A stretch of DNA of 64,000 bases from Kitasatospora setae KM-6054. Its GTDB lineage: Bacteria > Actinomycetota > Actinomycetes > Streptomycetales > Streptomycetaceae. Of this stretch, positions 16,463 to 24,610 are shown one piece after another. The stretch is from contig NC_016109.1 in the NCBI RefSeq assembly GCF_000269985.1, positions 5,022,001 through 5,086,000 of the forward strand, written 5' to 3'. Every line of letters begins with the position of its first letter. Within the stretch, counting starts at the first letter, position 1. The position numbers were made by a program, and so were the translations under genes. The notes beneath the pieces are model-generated. The model did not search any database. It was not told the origin of the DNA and saw only the letters and a list, made by a program, of their open reading frames with translations.

Positions 16463-17418
16463 CGGGACGCTCCCAGCGGAGTGGTGGACGCGGCGGAGGT
16501 GCCGGACGCGGCGGCGAGGTCGAGGAAGACGTCCTCCAGCGAGCCGGCGCGCACCTCCAGGCCGTCCAGTTCGACGCCGCGGGCCGCCGCCCAGCCGTGC
16601 AGCGCGGCCAGCGCGGGCGCCGAGCGGGGCACCCGGTAGCCGGCCAGGCCGTCGGTCAACACCGGTGCGGTGCCGAGCAGTTCGGGCAGGTCGGCGAGGC
16701 GGTGGCCGGGCGGCAGCGGGAGGGTGATCAGGTCGCCGCGGCCGGCCAGCACCTCGGCGACGGTGCCGGTGGCGGCGATCAGGCCGCGGTCCATGATGGC
16801 CACCCGGTCGGCCAACTGCTGGGCCTCCTCCAGGTAGTGGGTGGTCAGCACCACCGTGGTGCCGGCCGCCCGCAGCTCCTTGACCAGCCGCCAGGTGGCG
16901 CGCCGGGCCTCCGGGTCCATGCCGGTGGTCGGCTCGTCCAGGAACAGCAGCTCCGGGTCGTTCAGCACGGCCAGCGCCAGGTCGAGCCGGCGGCGCTCGC
17001 CGCCGGAGAGCTGGGCGATCCGGGTGCCGGCCTTCGGCTCCAGGCCGACCCTGGCCAGCACCTCGGCGGTCGGCCGGGCCCGGCTGGTGAAGGCGCGCCA
17101 GCAGTCGACCGTCTCCTTGACGGTCAGTTCCTTGAAGAAGCCGCCCTCCTGGAGCATCGTCCCGGTGCGCCGGCGGACCTCCGCGCCCGCCGTGTACGGG
17201 TCCAGGCCGAAGATCCGGACCGTCCCGGCGGTCGGCGGGTGGTAGCCCTCCAGTACCTCCAGGGTGGTGGTCTTGCCCGCGCCGTTGGTGCCGAGCAGGG
17301 CGAACAGCTCGCCGCGGGCGAGGGAGAAGGAGATTCCGCGCACCGCCTCGTAGTCGCCGTAGCCGCGCCGCAGATCCACTACCTCCACGGCCGGGGAATT
17401 CTCGGAAAGAGGTGTCAT
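16459..17418 (-). CDS. ABC transporter ATP-binding protein (DrrA-like)
   Basis: A 319-aa ATPase with Walker A LLGTNGAGKTTTLEVLEGY, Q-loop MLQEGGFF, signature LSGGERRRLDLALAVL, Walker B LLFLDEPTTGMDP and the H-loop TTHYLEEAQ. It has the C-terminal extension (~220-319) common in drug and peptide exporters of the DrrA/CcmA type. ATG 17418 lacks a clear ribosome-binding site, so the mRNA may be leaderless or the start may lie upstream (open to 17463). The gene shares a 274-bp divergent region with the precursor gene. Confidence 0.9.
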   Translation of the reverse strand: MTPLSENSPAVEVVDLRRGYGDYEAVRGISFSLARGELFALLGTNGAGKTTTLEVLEGYHPPTAGTVRIFGLDPYTAGAEVRRRTGTMLQEGGFFKELTVKETVDCWRAFTSRARPTAEVLARVGLEPKAGTRIAQLSGGERRRLDLALAVLNDPELLFLDEPTTGMDPEARRATWRLVKELRAAGTTVVLTTHYLEEAQQLADRVAIMDRGLIAATGTVAEVLAGRGDLITLPLPPGHRLADLPELLGTAPVLTDGLAGYRVPRSAPALAALHGWAAARGVELDGLEVRAGSLEDVFLDLAAASGTSAASTTPLGASR

Positions 17419-17486
17419 GCGGGAAGCGTGACGCGTGCCGGGCCCGCCCGGCAAGTAGCGCATCGCCGCAGGTCAGAACATGTACA

Positions 17487-17512
17487 AAATGTCATCCCGG
17501 GTGGTGACATTT
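17487..17512. promoter_or_regulatory. Inverted-repeat operator candidate in the divergent RiPP promoter region
   Basis: AAATGTCA (17487-17494) and TGACATTT (17505-17512) form a perfect 8-bp inverted repeat with a 10-bp spacer, and a further TGACAT half-site lies at 17528-17533. The arms are AT-rich in very GC-rich DNA and are placed between the divergent ABC pair and the precursor gene. Either LuxR-type regulator of the cluster is a candidate binder; this is inference. Confidence 0.6.
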
Positions 17513-17540
17513 ACGCCCCGCCGAATCTGACATCTCCTAC

Positions 17541-17569
17541 TGCACGGACTTTCGGATCCCGGTCATAGT
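17541..17569 (+). promoter_or_regulatory. Weak promoter candidate for the RiPP operon
   Basis: CATAGT at 17564-17569 fits a -10 box at four of six positions and lies about 18 bp after TGCAC, a poor -35. A weak core promoter would suit activator dependence on the operator just upstream. It leaves a leader of about 115 nt before the precursor. Confidence 0.3.
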
Positions 17570-17692
17570 TGAGACATCGCCGAGAGCGGAACCGGGGAAA
17601 GCGAAACCGGGAAAGCCCGGGGCGAGAAAAGGAGAAACCGAGGCGGCCGACCCGAGAAGCGGGCCGGCGCCGCGAAACCGAGGGAGATTCCC

Positions 17693-17857
17693 ATGGCGCA
17701 GAACGAGATCAACAAGGACGAGCAGTTCGACATCGAGGTCGAGGAGCTGGACACCGTCAACGGCGGCGTCTCCGTCTCCTCGCTGCTCTCCGCCGCCTGC
17801 CCGGTGTCGAGCTTCAGCTCGGTGTCGAACGCCGTCGCCGAGGTCGCGGCCGAGTAA
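17693..17857 (+). CDS. RiPP precursor peptide, 54 aa, Gly-Gly leader and Ser-rich core
   Basis: A small gene at ATG 17693 with AGGGAG at 17681-17686. Residues 1-25 form an acidic leader with the motif FDIEVEELDTV, similar in style to leaders of thiazolyl peptides and class II lanthipeptides, ending Asn-Gly-Gly (23-25). The 29-residue core (26-54) has Ser at 27, 29, 30, 33, 39, 40, 42, 43 and 45, one Cys (36, between Ala and Pro), no Thr, no Lys or Arg, and ends in an Ala/Val/Glu tail. Gly-Gly fits cleavage by the C39 peptidase encoded at 20003. Ser residues are substrates for the LanM-like dehydratase or for oxazoline formation, and Cys36 for thiazoline. It is the only precursor candidate I see in the cluster. 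Confidence 0.85.
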   Translation: MAQNEINKDEQFDIEVEELDTVNGGVSVSSLLSAACPVSSFSSVSNAVAEVAAE

Positions 17858-17867
17858 TTCGGGACCT

Positions 17868-17907
17868 GTGCGGGGGTGGTCCGCCCACCGGCGGCCCACC
17901 CCCGCAC
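17868..17907 (+). terminator. 12-bp hairpin between precursor and modification genes
   Basis: GTGCGGGGGTGG (17868-17879) pairs perfectly with 17896-17907 around a 16-nt loop, 10 bp after the precursor stop and 54 bp before the P450 start. No T tract follows. In RiPP operons such a structure usually lets only part of transcription continue, or protects the precursor mRNA, so that substrate is made in excess over enzymes. Confidence 0.75.
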
Positions 17908-17961
17908 CCCCGTCCGGCCCCGCGAAACCCCGTCCGAAGCCAGACCGAAGGAGAGCCGGGC

Positions 17962-19200
17962 ATGGACAGCCTCCGGCACGAGCTGACGCGGTTCATCCAG
18001 CAGCCCGCCGCTCAGCAGGACCCACCCGCGCTCTACCGCCGGCTGCTGACCGAGGCGCCCGTGCTGGACCTCGGCCCGCTGTACGTCGTCTCCGGGTACC
18101 AGGAGGTCCTGACCGTCCTGATGAACCCCGGCACCCACGTCGACCCGACCACCGTCGGCCTGCCCAGGGCGGGCAACACCGCGCTGCTCAAGGTCGTCAA
18201 CCGGATGCTGCCGATGCGCGACGGCGCCGATCACACCCGGCTCAAGCGGCTCGCCACCGCCGCGTTCAGCCACCGCCGGCTGGAGCAGATGCGCGAGCGG
18301 ATCGAGACCACCGCGGCCCGGCTGCTCGCCCCGCTGGTCGCCTCCGGCTCGTTCGAACTCGTCGCCGACCTGGCCGTTCCGCTGCCGGTCGCCGTCTCCT
18401 GCGCGATCCTCGACGTCCCCGACTCCGAGCAGGGCCGGATCACCGGCTGGGCGGGCCTGGTCGCCCGCGCCATGCTCGACCCGTTCGGCGACGGCCCCGA
18501 GGCCGCCGCGCTCGACGCCGAGTTCACCGAATTCCATTCCTACGTCGAGGAGTTGTGTGCCGCCCGGGCCGCCGCGCCCGGCGACGACCTGATCAGCCGG
18601 CTGGCCACCGCGCGCGGCGAGGGCCGGCTCGACACCGAGGAACTGCTCGCCTTCGTGGTGATGCTGCTCGCCAACGGGCTGGAGACGCTCACCTCCGGAC
18701 TCGCGGTCGCCGCCTGGGAGTTGATCCGCACCCCGGGCCTGGCCGCCCGGCTGCGCGCCGAACCCGCGCTGGCCGCCGCCGTGTTCGACGAGGCCCAGCG
18801 GCTCGGCAGCCCCGTCCGGGCCAGCGCCCGCGCGCTGACCAGGGAGGTCGTCCTCGGCGACACCGTCGTCCCGGCCGGCAGCGTCGCCATGCTGCTGTAC
18901 GCCGCCGCCAACCGGGACCCGCGCCGCTTCGCCGACCCCGACCGCTTCGACCCCGACCGCCCCGAGCGCCAGCACCTCGCCTTCGGCCACGGCCCGCACC
19001 ACTGCCTGGGCGCGCCGCTCTCGCTGATCGCCGGCTCCGCCGTCCTGCGCGGCCTCGCCGAGGCCGACGCCGTACGGGAGTTGAGCACCACGCTGACCGA
19101 CGCCACCGCCCGCGGCAACGAGCAGTTCGCCTTCGGCGGGGTGCGCGAACTGCCGGTGGCCTGCCCGCCGCGCACCGAACTGATGGAGGTGGCGGCATGA
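17962..19200 (+). CDS. Cytochrome P450
   Basis: A 412-aa soluble bacterial P450. The heme loop reads FGHGPHHCLG with Cys348 as the iron ligand, the K-helix ExxR is EAQR (in FDEAQRLGSPVRASARAL), and the I-helix is the variant LLANGLETLTSGL in place of AGxxT. ATG 17962 has GAAGGAGAG upstream. It is the first enzyme gene after the precursor and its stop overlaps the next start (ATGA), so it belongs to the RiPP operon. Hydroxylation, desaturation or cross-linking of the core peptide is likely. An electron donor is not encoded nearby. Confidence 0.92.
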   Translation: MDSLRHELTRFIQQPAAQQDPPALYRRLLTEAPVLDLGPLYVVSGYQEVLTVLMNPGTHVDPTTVGLPRAGNTALLKVVNRMLPMRDGADHTRLKRLATAAFSHRRLEQMRERIETTAARLLAPLVASGSFELVADLAVPLPVAVSCAILDVPDSEQGRITGWAGLVARAMLDPFGDGPEAAALDAEFTEFHSYVEELCAARAAAPGDDLISRLATARGEGRLDTEELLAFVVMLLANGLETLTSGLAVAAWELIRTPGLAARLRAEPALAAAVFDEAQRLGSPVRASARALTREVVLGDTVVPAGSVAMLLYAAANRDPRRFADPDRFDPDRPERQHLAFGHGPHHCLGAPLSLIAGSAVLRGLAEADAVRELSTTLTDATARGNEQFAFGGVRELPVACPPRTELMEVAA

Positions 19201-20006
19201 GCACCGCGACGGAGCGACCGACCACGGAGAACGATCACCGGCACCCGGGGAGGGGCACGGAGGCCCGGACGGCGGCGGTCGCCGCCGCGCGGGCCGCGGC
19301 CGTCCTGGAACCCGGCCTGGACCAGCCCGTGCGGCTGATCGGCCCCCGGCTGTGGCTGGCCGGCGCCGCGCTGGTGCTGGCCGTCGGCGCGGGCGCGGGC
19401 TGGGCGGTGTGGGGCCGCCTCCCGCACACCATGACGGTGGCCGCCGTCGCCGCGCACGGGGACGCCCCCGTCCGGGTGGCGGCCGAACGCGCGGGCAGCC
19501 TGGTCGAGTTCGAGGTCCGGCCGGGCGACGCGGTGACCGCCGGGCAGGTGCTCGCGCTGGTCGGCGACGGTGAACTCACCGCGCCGGGCGCCGGTACCGT
19601 CAGCGCGCTGCTGGCCGCGCCCGGCGCGCAACTCGCCCCCGGCACCCCCGTGCTGGCGATGGACCCGGCCGGCGCCCCGGCCACCGTCCGGCTGCTGGCG
19701 AGCGACCCGAAGGACGCCGCCCGGCTCGTCCCCGGCCTGCCCGTGCTGGTCCCGGTGCCCGGCGGGGGCGCGGTCCGCGCCGTCGTCGACCGGGTCGAGC
19801 CGCTGCCGGTCCGCGCCGACTCGCTCGACGGCACCCTGCCGGTCGCCGTCCCCGGCCTGCCGGCCGGCGGCGCGCCGGTCTGGGTGGCGTACGCCCGGCT
19901 GCCGCGAGGCGTCGCGCTGAACGGCCCGCTGGCGCTGGACGTCCGGGTCGACCTCGGCAGCCGGCACCCGTACCAGGCCGTGCTCGGGCAGGAGGCCAAG
20001 CGATGA
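19197..20006 (+). CDS. HlyD-like secretion protein of an NHLM-type export system
   Basis: A 269-aa protein with one membrane helix (~57-80, LWLAGAALVLAVGAGAGWAVWG) and an extracytoplasmic barrel-sandwich (biotinyl-lipoyl-like) part: VRVAAERAGSLVEFEVRPGD and AVTAGQVLALVGDGELTAPG. It lacks a long coiled-coil hairpin, as is usual for the NHLM-type companions in Gram-positive bacteria. It overlaps both neighbours by ATGA and so is translated with the two ABC proteins, with which it should form the peptide exporter. Confidence 0.8.
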   Translation: MSTATERPTTENDHRHPGRGTEARTAAVAAARAAAVLEPGLDQPVRLIGPRLWLAGAALVLAVGAGAGWAVWGRLPHTMTVAAVAAHGDAPVRVAAERAGSLVEFEVRPGDAVTAGQVLALVGDGELTAPGAGTVSALLAAPGAQLAPGTPVLAMDPAGAPATVRLLASDPKDAARLVPGLPVLVPVPGGGAVRAVVDRVEPLPVRADSLDGTLPVAVPGLPAGGAPVWVAYARLPRGVALNGPLALDVRVDLGSRHPYQAVLGQEAKR

Positions 20007-22348
20007 AGCCGGTGCGGACCGCCACCGCCGAACCGCCCGCGACCGAGCCGCTGGCCGCCAACAGCGGCCCGCCGAAGGCGCGGACACCCGACCCGGTGAA
20101 GGCCCCCAAGCGGCGCACCTACCTGCGCACGCCCGTGGTGCCGCAGATGGAGGAGCAGGACTGCGGGGCAGCCTGCCTGGCCGTGGTGCTCGGCGCGTTC
20201 GGGAAGCGGGTGACGCTGAACGAGGCGTCCCGGGCCTGCGGGGTCAGCCGGGACGGCGTCAGCGCCGCCGCCGTCGCCCGGGCCGCCGGGCGGTACGGGC
20301 TGCTGGCCCGCGGCCGCCGGGTGGTGCGCCGCGAGGGCGAGCGGCTGGAGGGACTGGACGCGGTGCCCGTCCCGTCGATGGTGCTGGTCACCGGCCCGCA
20401 CTTCGCCGTCTTCGAGGGCGTCAAGCGCGGCCGGGTGCACGTCAACGACCCGTCGCTGGGCTCCTACTCGGCGACCCCGGCGGAGTTCTGGGACTCCTTC
20501 GCGGGCATCGCCGTCGGCTTCGAGCCGGGCCCCGACTTCGAACGCGGCGGCCGCCGCTTCCCGCTGCTGCGCTCGCTCGGCGCCCGGATGCGCCCGTACG
20601 CCTGGCCGATGCTGGCGGCCGTGCTGGTCGGCATGCTGATGACGCTGCCCGGGGTGGCGTCCGCGTTCCTGCTGCGCACCTACCTGTCGACCGTGGTGAA
20701 CGGCGGCGCGAGCCAGTGGGCGGTGCCGCTGACGCTGGCCGGGCTGGCGGTGGCCGGCCTGGTGCTGGCCGGGAACTGGCTGCGCTCCGCGCTGGTCAAC
20801 CGGGTGCTGGAGGCGATGGCCGCCCGCTCCTCGGCGGCCTTCCTGTGGCGGATGCTGCGGCTGCCCGGAGCGTTCTTCCACCGCCGCCAGCTCGGCGGCC
20901 TGGTGACCCGGGTGCAGCTCAACGACGGCCTGGCCAACCTGCTGTCCTACCGGGTGGCCGGCGCGCTCTCCTCGCTGGCCGCCGCCGCCGTCCACCTGAC
21001 CGCGCTGCTCTGGCTGGCGCCGAGGCTCGCCGCGATCCCGCTCGCCGTCGCCGTGCTGGACGCGCTGGCGCTGCGCTCGGCCGACCGGCGGCGCGGCGGC
21101 ACCATCCACCGGCTGCACGCCGAGGGCCACAAGCGCGACGGCGTCGCGTTCGCCGGGGTGTCGGCGATCGAGACGGTCAAGGCGGAGGGCGCCGAGGACG
21201 CGCTGTTCCGCTCCTGGGCCGGCTGGCAGGCCCGCGCCGCGCACACCGGGCAGCAGGTCGCCCGCAGCGTGTTGGTGCCGCTCTCGCTGCCCGGCGCGCT
21301 CAACTCGGCCGCCGCCGCGGCCGCGGTGGTCGCCGGAACGGCGCTGCTGCTGGCCGGCTCGCTCTCCTTCGGCACCCTGCTGGCCTTCCTGCTGCTGCTG
21401 AACGGATTCCTCCTGCCGGTCTCCCAACTGGTCGGCACCGGATCCGAGTTCACCGTCGCCCGGGCGCAGAACGCGCTGCTGGAGGACATCGAGACCAGCG
21501 AGGTCGACCCGTACCTCGCGCCGGTCCTCGACGCCCCCGCCGAACCCGTCCGGCTGCGCGGCGAACTGGAGCTGCGCGACCTGGAGTTCGGCTACGACCC
21601 GAACCGCCCGCCCGCGCTGGCCGGCATCTCGCTGCGGATCGCCCCCGGCGAGTGGGTCGCCGTGGTCGGCGGCAGCGGCAGCGGCAAGTCGACGCTGGCC
21701 CGGCTCGCGGCCGGCGTGCTGCGGCCCTGGAAGGGCGAGGTACTGCTCGACGGCCGGCCCCGCGACGACTGGCACCGCGCCGTCGTCACCAGCCAAGTCG
21801 CTTACGTCGAACAGCAGTTGCGGCTCTTCGAGGGCACCGTCCGGGAGAACCTGACGCTCTGGGACCCGTCCGCCGGCGAGGACGTCCTGCACCGCGCGCT
21901 GGCCGACGCCGAAGCCGCCGAACTCGTTCGCCGCCGCGGCGGACTGGACGCCCGGATCGACGAGGACGCCCGCAACTGGTCCGGCGGCGAACGCCAACGC
22001 CTGGAGATCGCCCGGGCGCTGGCCCTCGACCCGGCGCTGGTGGTGCTCGACGAGGCGACCAGCGCACTGGACGCCCACACCGAGGCCGCCGTCAACGGGC
22101 ACCTGCGCCGGCGCGGCGTCAGCTGCCTGGTGCTGGCCCACCGGCTGAGCACCATCCAGGCCGCCGACCGGGTCGTGGTGATCCGCGAGGGCCGGATCGT
22201 CCAGCAGGGACCGCCCGCCGAACTCGCCGAACAGGACGGCCCCTACCGCGAGTTGCTGCGCGAGGCCGCCCAGGCGAAGGCCACCGAGACCACCGAGACC
22301 ACCGAGACCACCCAGGACCAGCCCGTCCGGACGGAGGAGCAGGCATGA
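20003..22348 (+). CDS. Peptidase C39 / ABC transporter (leader-cleaving exporter)
   Basis: A 781-aa three-domain protein: C39 protease (~45-180), six-helix membrane domain (~200-490) and nucleotide-binding domain (~510-740). The protease is complete, with Cys54 in EQDCGAAC, His133 in GPHFAVFEG and Asp149 in NDPS. The ATPase has Walker A VGGSGSGKSTLA, signature WSGGERQRLEIARAL and Walker B LVVLDEATSALD. It should cut after the Gly-Gly of the precursor while exporting the modified core. A T-E-T repeat tail precedes the stop. Belongs to the NHLM peptidase/ATP-binding family. Confidence 0.93.
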   Translation: MKPVRTATAEPPATEPLAANSGPPKARTPDPVKAPKRRTYLRTPVVPQMEEQDCGAACLAVVLGAFGKRVTLNEASRACGVSRDGVSAAAVARAAGRYGLLARGRRVVRREGERLEGLDAVPVPSMVLVTGPHFAVFEGVKRGRVHVNDPSLGSYSATPAEFWDSFAGIAVGFEPGPDFERGGRRFPLLRSLGARMRPYAWPMLAAVLVGMLMTLPGVASAFLLRTYLSTVVNGGASQWAVPLTLAGLAVAGLVLAGNWLRSALVNRVLEAMAARSSAAFLWRMLRLPGAFFHRRQLGGLVTRVQLNDGLANLLSYRVAGALSSLAAAAVHLTALLWLAPRLAAIPLAVAVLDALALRSADRRRGGTIHRLHAEGHKRDGVAFAGVSAIETVKAEGAEDALFRSWAGWQARAAHTGQQVARSVLVPLSLPGALNSAAAAAAVVAGTALLLAGSLSFGTLLAFLLLLNGFLLPVSQLVGTGSEFTVARAQNALLEDIETSEVDPYLAPVLDAPAEPVRLRGELELRDLEFGYDPNRPPALAGISLRIAPGEWVAVVGGSGSGKSTLARLAAGVLRPWKGEVLLDGRPRDDWHRAVVTSQVAYVEQQLRLFEGTVRENLTLWDPSAGEDVLHRALADAEAAELVRRRGGLDARIDEDARNWSGGERQRLEIARALALDPALVVLDEATSALDAHTEAAVNGHLRRRGVSCLVLAHRLSTIQAADRVVVIREGRIVQQGPPAELAEQDGPYRELLREAAQAKATETTETTETTQDQPVRTEEQA

Positions 22349-24609
22349 GTACCACCACCGCCGCCGCCCCCGCGGGCGGCACCAGGACTGCCGCGGCGGA
22401 CCACGAGCGCGGCCCGGCGACCCGGGCCGACGCCACCGCGGCCGCCAACCGGACCGCACTCGCGGACGCGTTGGCGGAGTTCGGCACCACCGGCACCACC
22501 GGCACCACCGCCCGCCCGCACGCCTCCCCGCGCCGCGGCGGAGCCGCGCCGACAGCGCCGCGCCACCGCGCGGACCAGGCGCGGGAGGTGCTGCGGGCGC
22601 TGGGGGTGCCGGTGCCGAAGGAGGTTCCCGCCGGGGTGCGGGACGCCGCCGACCCGGTCACGGCGCTGCTGCGCCGGGCCGGAGTCCGCTGGCGCCCGGT
22701 CACCCTGGCCGGCGGGGACGAGGCCGGCACGGCCGGGCCGATGGTGGCGTTCGCCGCCGAGGACGGCCGGCCGATCGCCCTGATACCCCGGGCCGGGCGG
22801 CACCGCCGCCACGACCCGGACTCCGAACGGGCCGACGCACGTACGGAGTTGAGCCGCCAGGCGCTGCTGCTGTACCCGCCGCTGCCACCGGGGTGCCCGA
22901 CCCCGGCCGACCTGCTGCGCTTCGCGCTCGCCGTGCCCGGTGCCCGCCGGGACCTGGCGGCGCTGAGCCTGGCCGGTCTGGTGTCGGCGCTGCTCGGCCT
23001 GCTCGTCCCGCTCTCCACCGGAGTGCTGCTGCCCGGCCTGCTGCTGGCCGAACGGCACCCGGTGCGTTGGCTGGCCGTGCTGCTGGGCTCCGCGGTGGTG
23101 GCGTCCTGGCTGCTCACGCTGGTCCGCAACACCGCGGCCGTCCGGCTCACCAGCCGGGTGCAGCACGCGCTCGAACCCGCTGTCTGGGACCGGCTGCTGG
23201 CCCAGGACGCGCGGTTCTTCCGCGACTACACCACGGGTGACCTGGTGCACCGGGCGAACGCGGTGGCGCAGGCCCGCCAGGCCCTCTCGGAGGTGCTGGT
23301 GGGCGCCGTGCTCGGTGCGGTGTTCGCCGTCACCGGGCTGACGGTCCTGCTGCTGGTGGACTGGCGGCTCGGCGGGCTGCTGCTGCTCGCCGTGCTGGCG
23401 GTGACGGCCGTGCTGCTGCTGCTCGGCCGTCGCCGCCAGGAGCACGAATCGCTGGTGTACGAGGCGCACGGGCAGCTGCAGGGCGTGCTGTACGGCCTGC
23501 TGCTGGGCATCGACAAGATCCAGACGGCCGGCCGGGAGATCCAGGCGTTCGCCCGCTGGGCCGTCCCGTTCGCCGGGCAGAAGCGCGCCGACGCCGCCGC
23601 GATGCGCACCGAGGCGCTCTCCGGCGCCCTCACCACCGCGCTCCAGCCGCTGCTGCTGGCCGTCCTGCTGGCCGGGGCGACGTACGGCCCGGCCGCCGAG
23701 GCCGGGCACCTGATGGCGGCCGGCGTGGCCGCCGGCCAGGTCGCCCTGGCGCTCGGCCAGGTCACCCACGCGGCGGCCGGCGCGTACGGCGTCGCCCCGG
23801 TGCTGGAGCGGCTGCGGCCGATCCTCGCCGAGCCCGCCGCGCACGCCGCCGAACGGGCCGGACAGCTCGCCGACCCCGGTCGGCTGAAGGGCCGACTCGC
23901 CCTGGACGACGTGGTGTTCCGCTACCCGGGCAGCGCGCTGCCCACCCTGGACGGGGTGTCGCTGCGCGCCGAACCCGGCGAGTTCGTCGCCGTGGTCGGC
24001 CCGTCCGGCGCCGGAAAGTCCACCCTGATCCGGCTGCTGCTCGGCTTCGAGCGGCCGGAGTCCGGCGCGGTCCGCTACGACGGCCGCGAACTCGCCGCGC
24101 TGGACGCCCGGTTGGTCCGCCGCCAGCTCGGCTCGGTGCTCCAGCACGGCCGGATGCTGCGCGGCTCGCTGCTGGAGAACCTGGCCGGCGCCGACCCCGA
24201 CACCGACGAGGAGCGGATCTGGCGCGCCGCCGCACTCGCGGGCATCGCCGACGAACTGCGCGCCCTGCCGATGGGCCTGGGGACCAGGGTCGGCGAGGAC
24301 GCCCAGGGCTTCTCCGGCGGCCAGGTGCAGCGCCTGCTGCTGGCCCGCGCCCTGGTCCGCGACCCGGCCGTGCTGCTGCTCGACGAGGCCACCTCCGCGC
24401 TCGACAACGCCACCCAGCAGCGGGTCGCCGACGCCGTCGCCGGCCTCGACCGCACCCGCCTGGTGATCGCCCACCGACTGAGCACCATCCGCACCGCCGA
24501 CCGCATCTACGTGCTGGACGGGGGCCGGGTGTCCGCCGAGGGCACCTACCGCGAACTTCTCGGCACCGACCCGCTGTTCACCCGCCTCGCCCGCTTCCAG
24601 GAGATGTGA
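22345..24609 (+). CDS. ABC transporter, NHLM type, without C39 domain
   Basis: A 754-aa ABC half-transporter. Residues ~1-200 form an extension with GTT repeats (near 22487-22509) and no protease residues. The membrane domain (~210-480) contains the family's F-F-R-D-Y-T-T-G-D-L contact region, followed by the ATPase: Walker A VGPSGAGKSTLIRLLLGF, signature FSGGQVQRLLLARAL, Walker B LLLDEATSALD, then IAHRLSTIRTAD. It overlaps the C39 transporter by ATGA and probably forms a heterodimer or paired export complex with it, as in other NHLM systems. Confidence 0.9.
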   Translation: MSTTTAAAPAGGTRTAAADHERGPATRADATAAANRTALADALAEFGTTGTTGTTARPHASPRRGGAAPTAPRHRADQAREVLRALGVPVPKEVPAGVRDAADPVTALLRRAGVRWRPVTLAGGDEAGTAGPMVAFAAEDGRPIALIPRAGRHRRHDPDSERADARTELSRQALLLYPPLPPGCPTPADLLRFALAVPGARRDLAALSLAGLVSALLGLLVPLSTGVLLPGLLLAERHPVRWLAVLLGSAVVASWLLTLVRNTAAVRLTSRVQHALEPAVWDRLLAQDARFFRDYTTGDLVHRANAVAQARQALSEVLVGAVLGAVFAVTGLTVLLLVDWRLGGLLLLAVLAVTAVLLLLGRRRQEHESLVYEAHGQLQGVLYGLLLGIDKIQTAGREIQAFARWAVPFAGQKRADAAAMRTEALSGALTTALQPLLLAVLLAGATYGPAAEAGHLMAAGVAAGQVALALGQVTHAAAGAYGVAPVLERLRPILAEPAAHAAERAGQLADPGRLKGRLALDDVVFRYPGSALPTLDGVSLRAEPGEFVAVVGPSGAGKSTLIRLLLGFERPESGAVRYDGRELAALDARLVRRQLGSVLQHGRMLRGSLLENLAGADPDTDEERIWRAAALAGIADELRALPMGLGTRVGEDAQGFSGGQVQRLLLARALVRDPAVLLLDEATSALDNATQQRVADAVAGLDRTRLVIAHRLSTIRTADRIYVLDGGRVSAEGTYRELLGTDPLFTRLARFQEM

Positions 24610-24610
24610 G

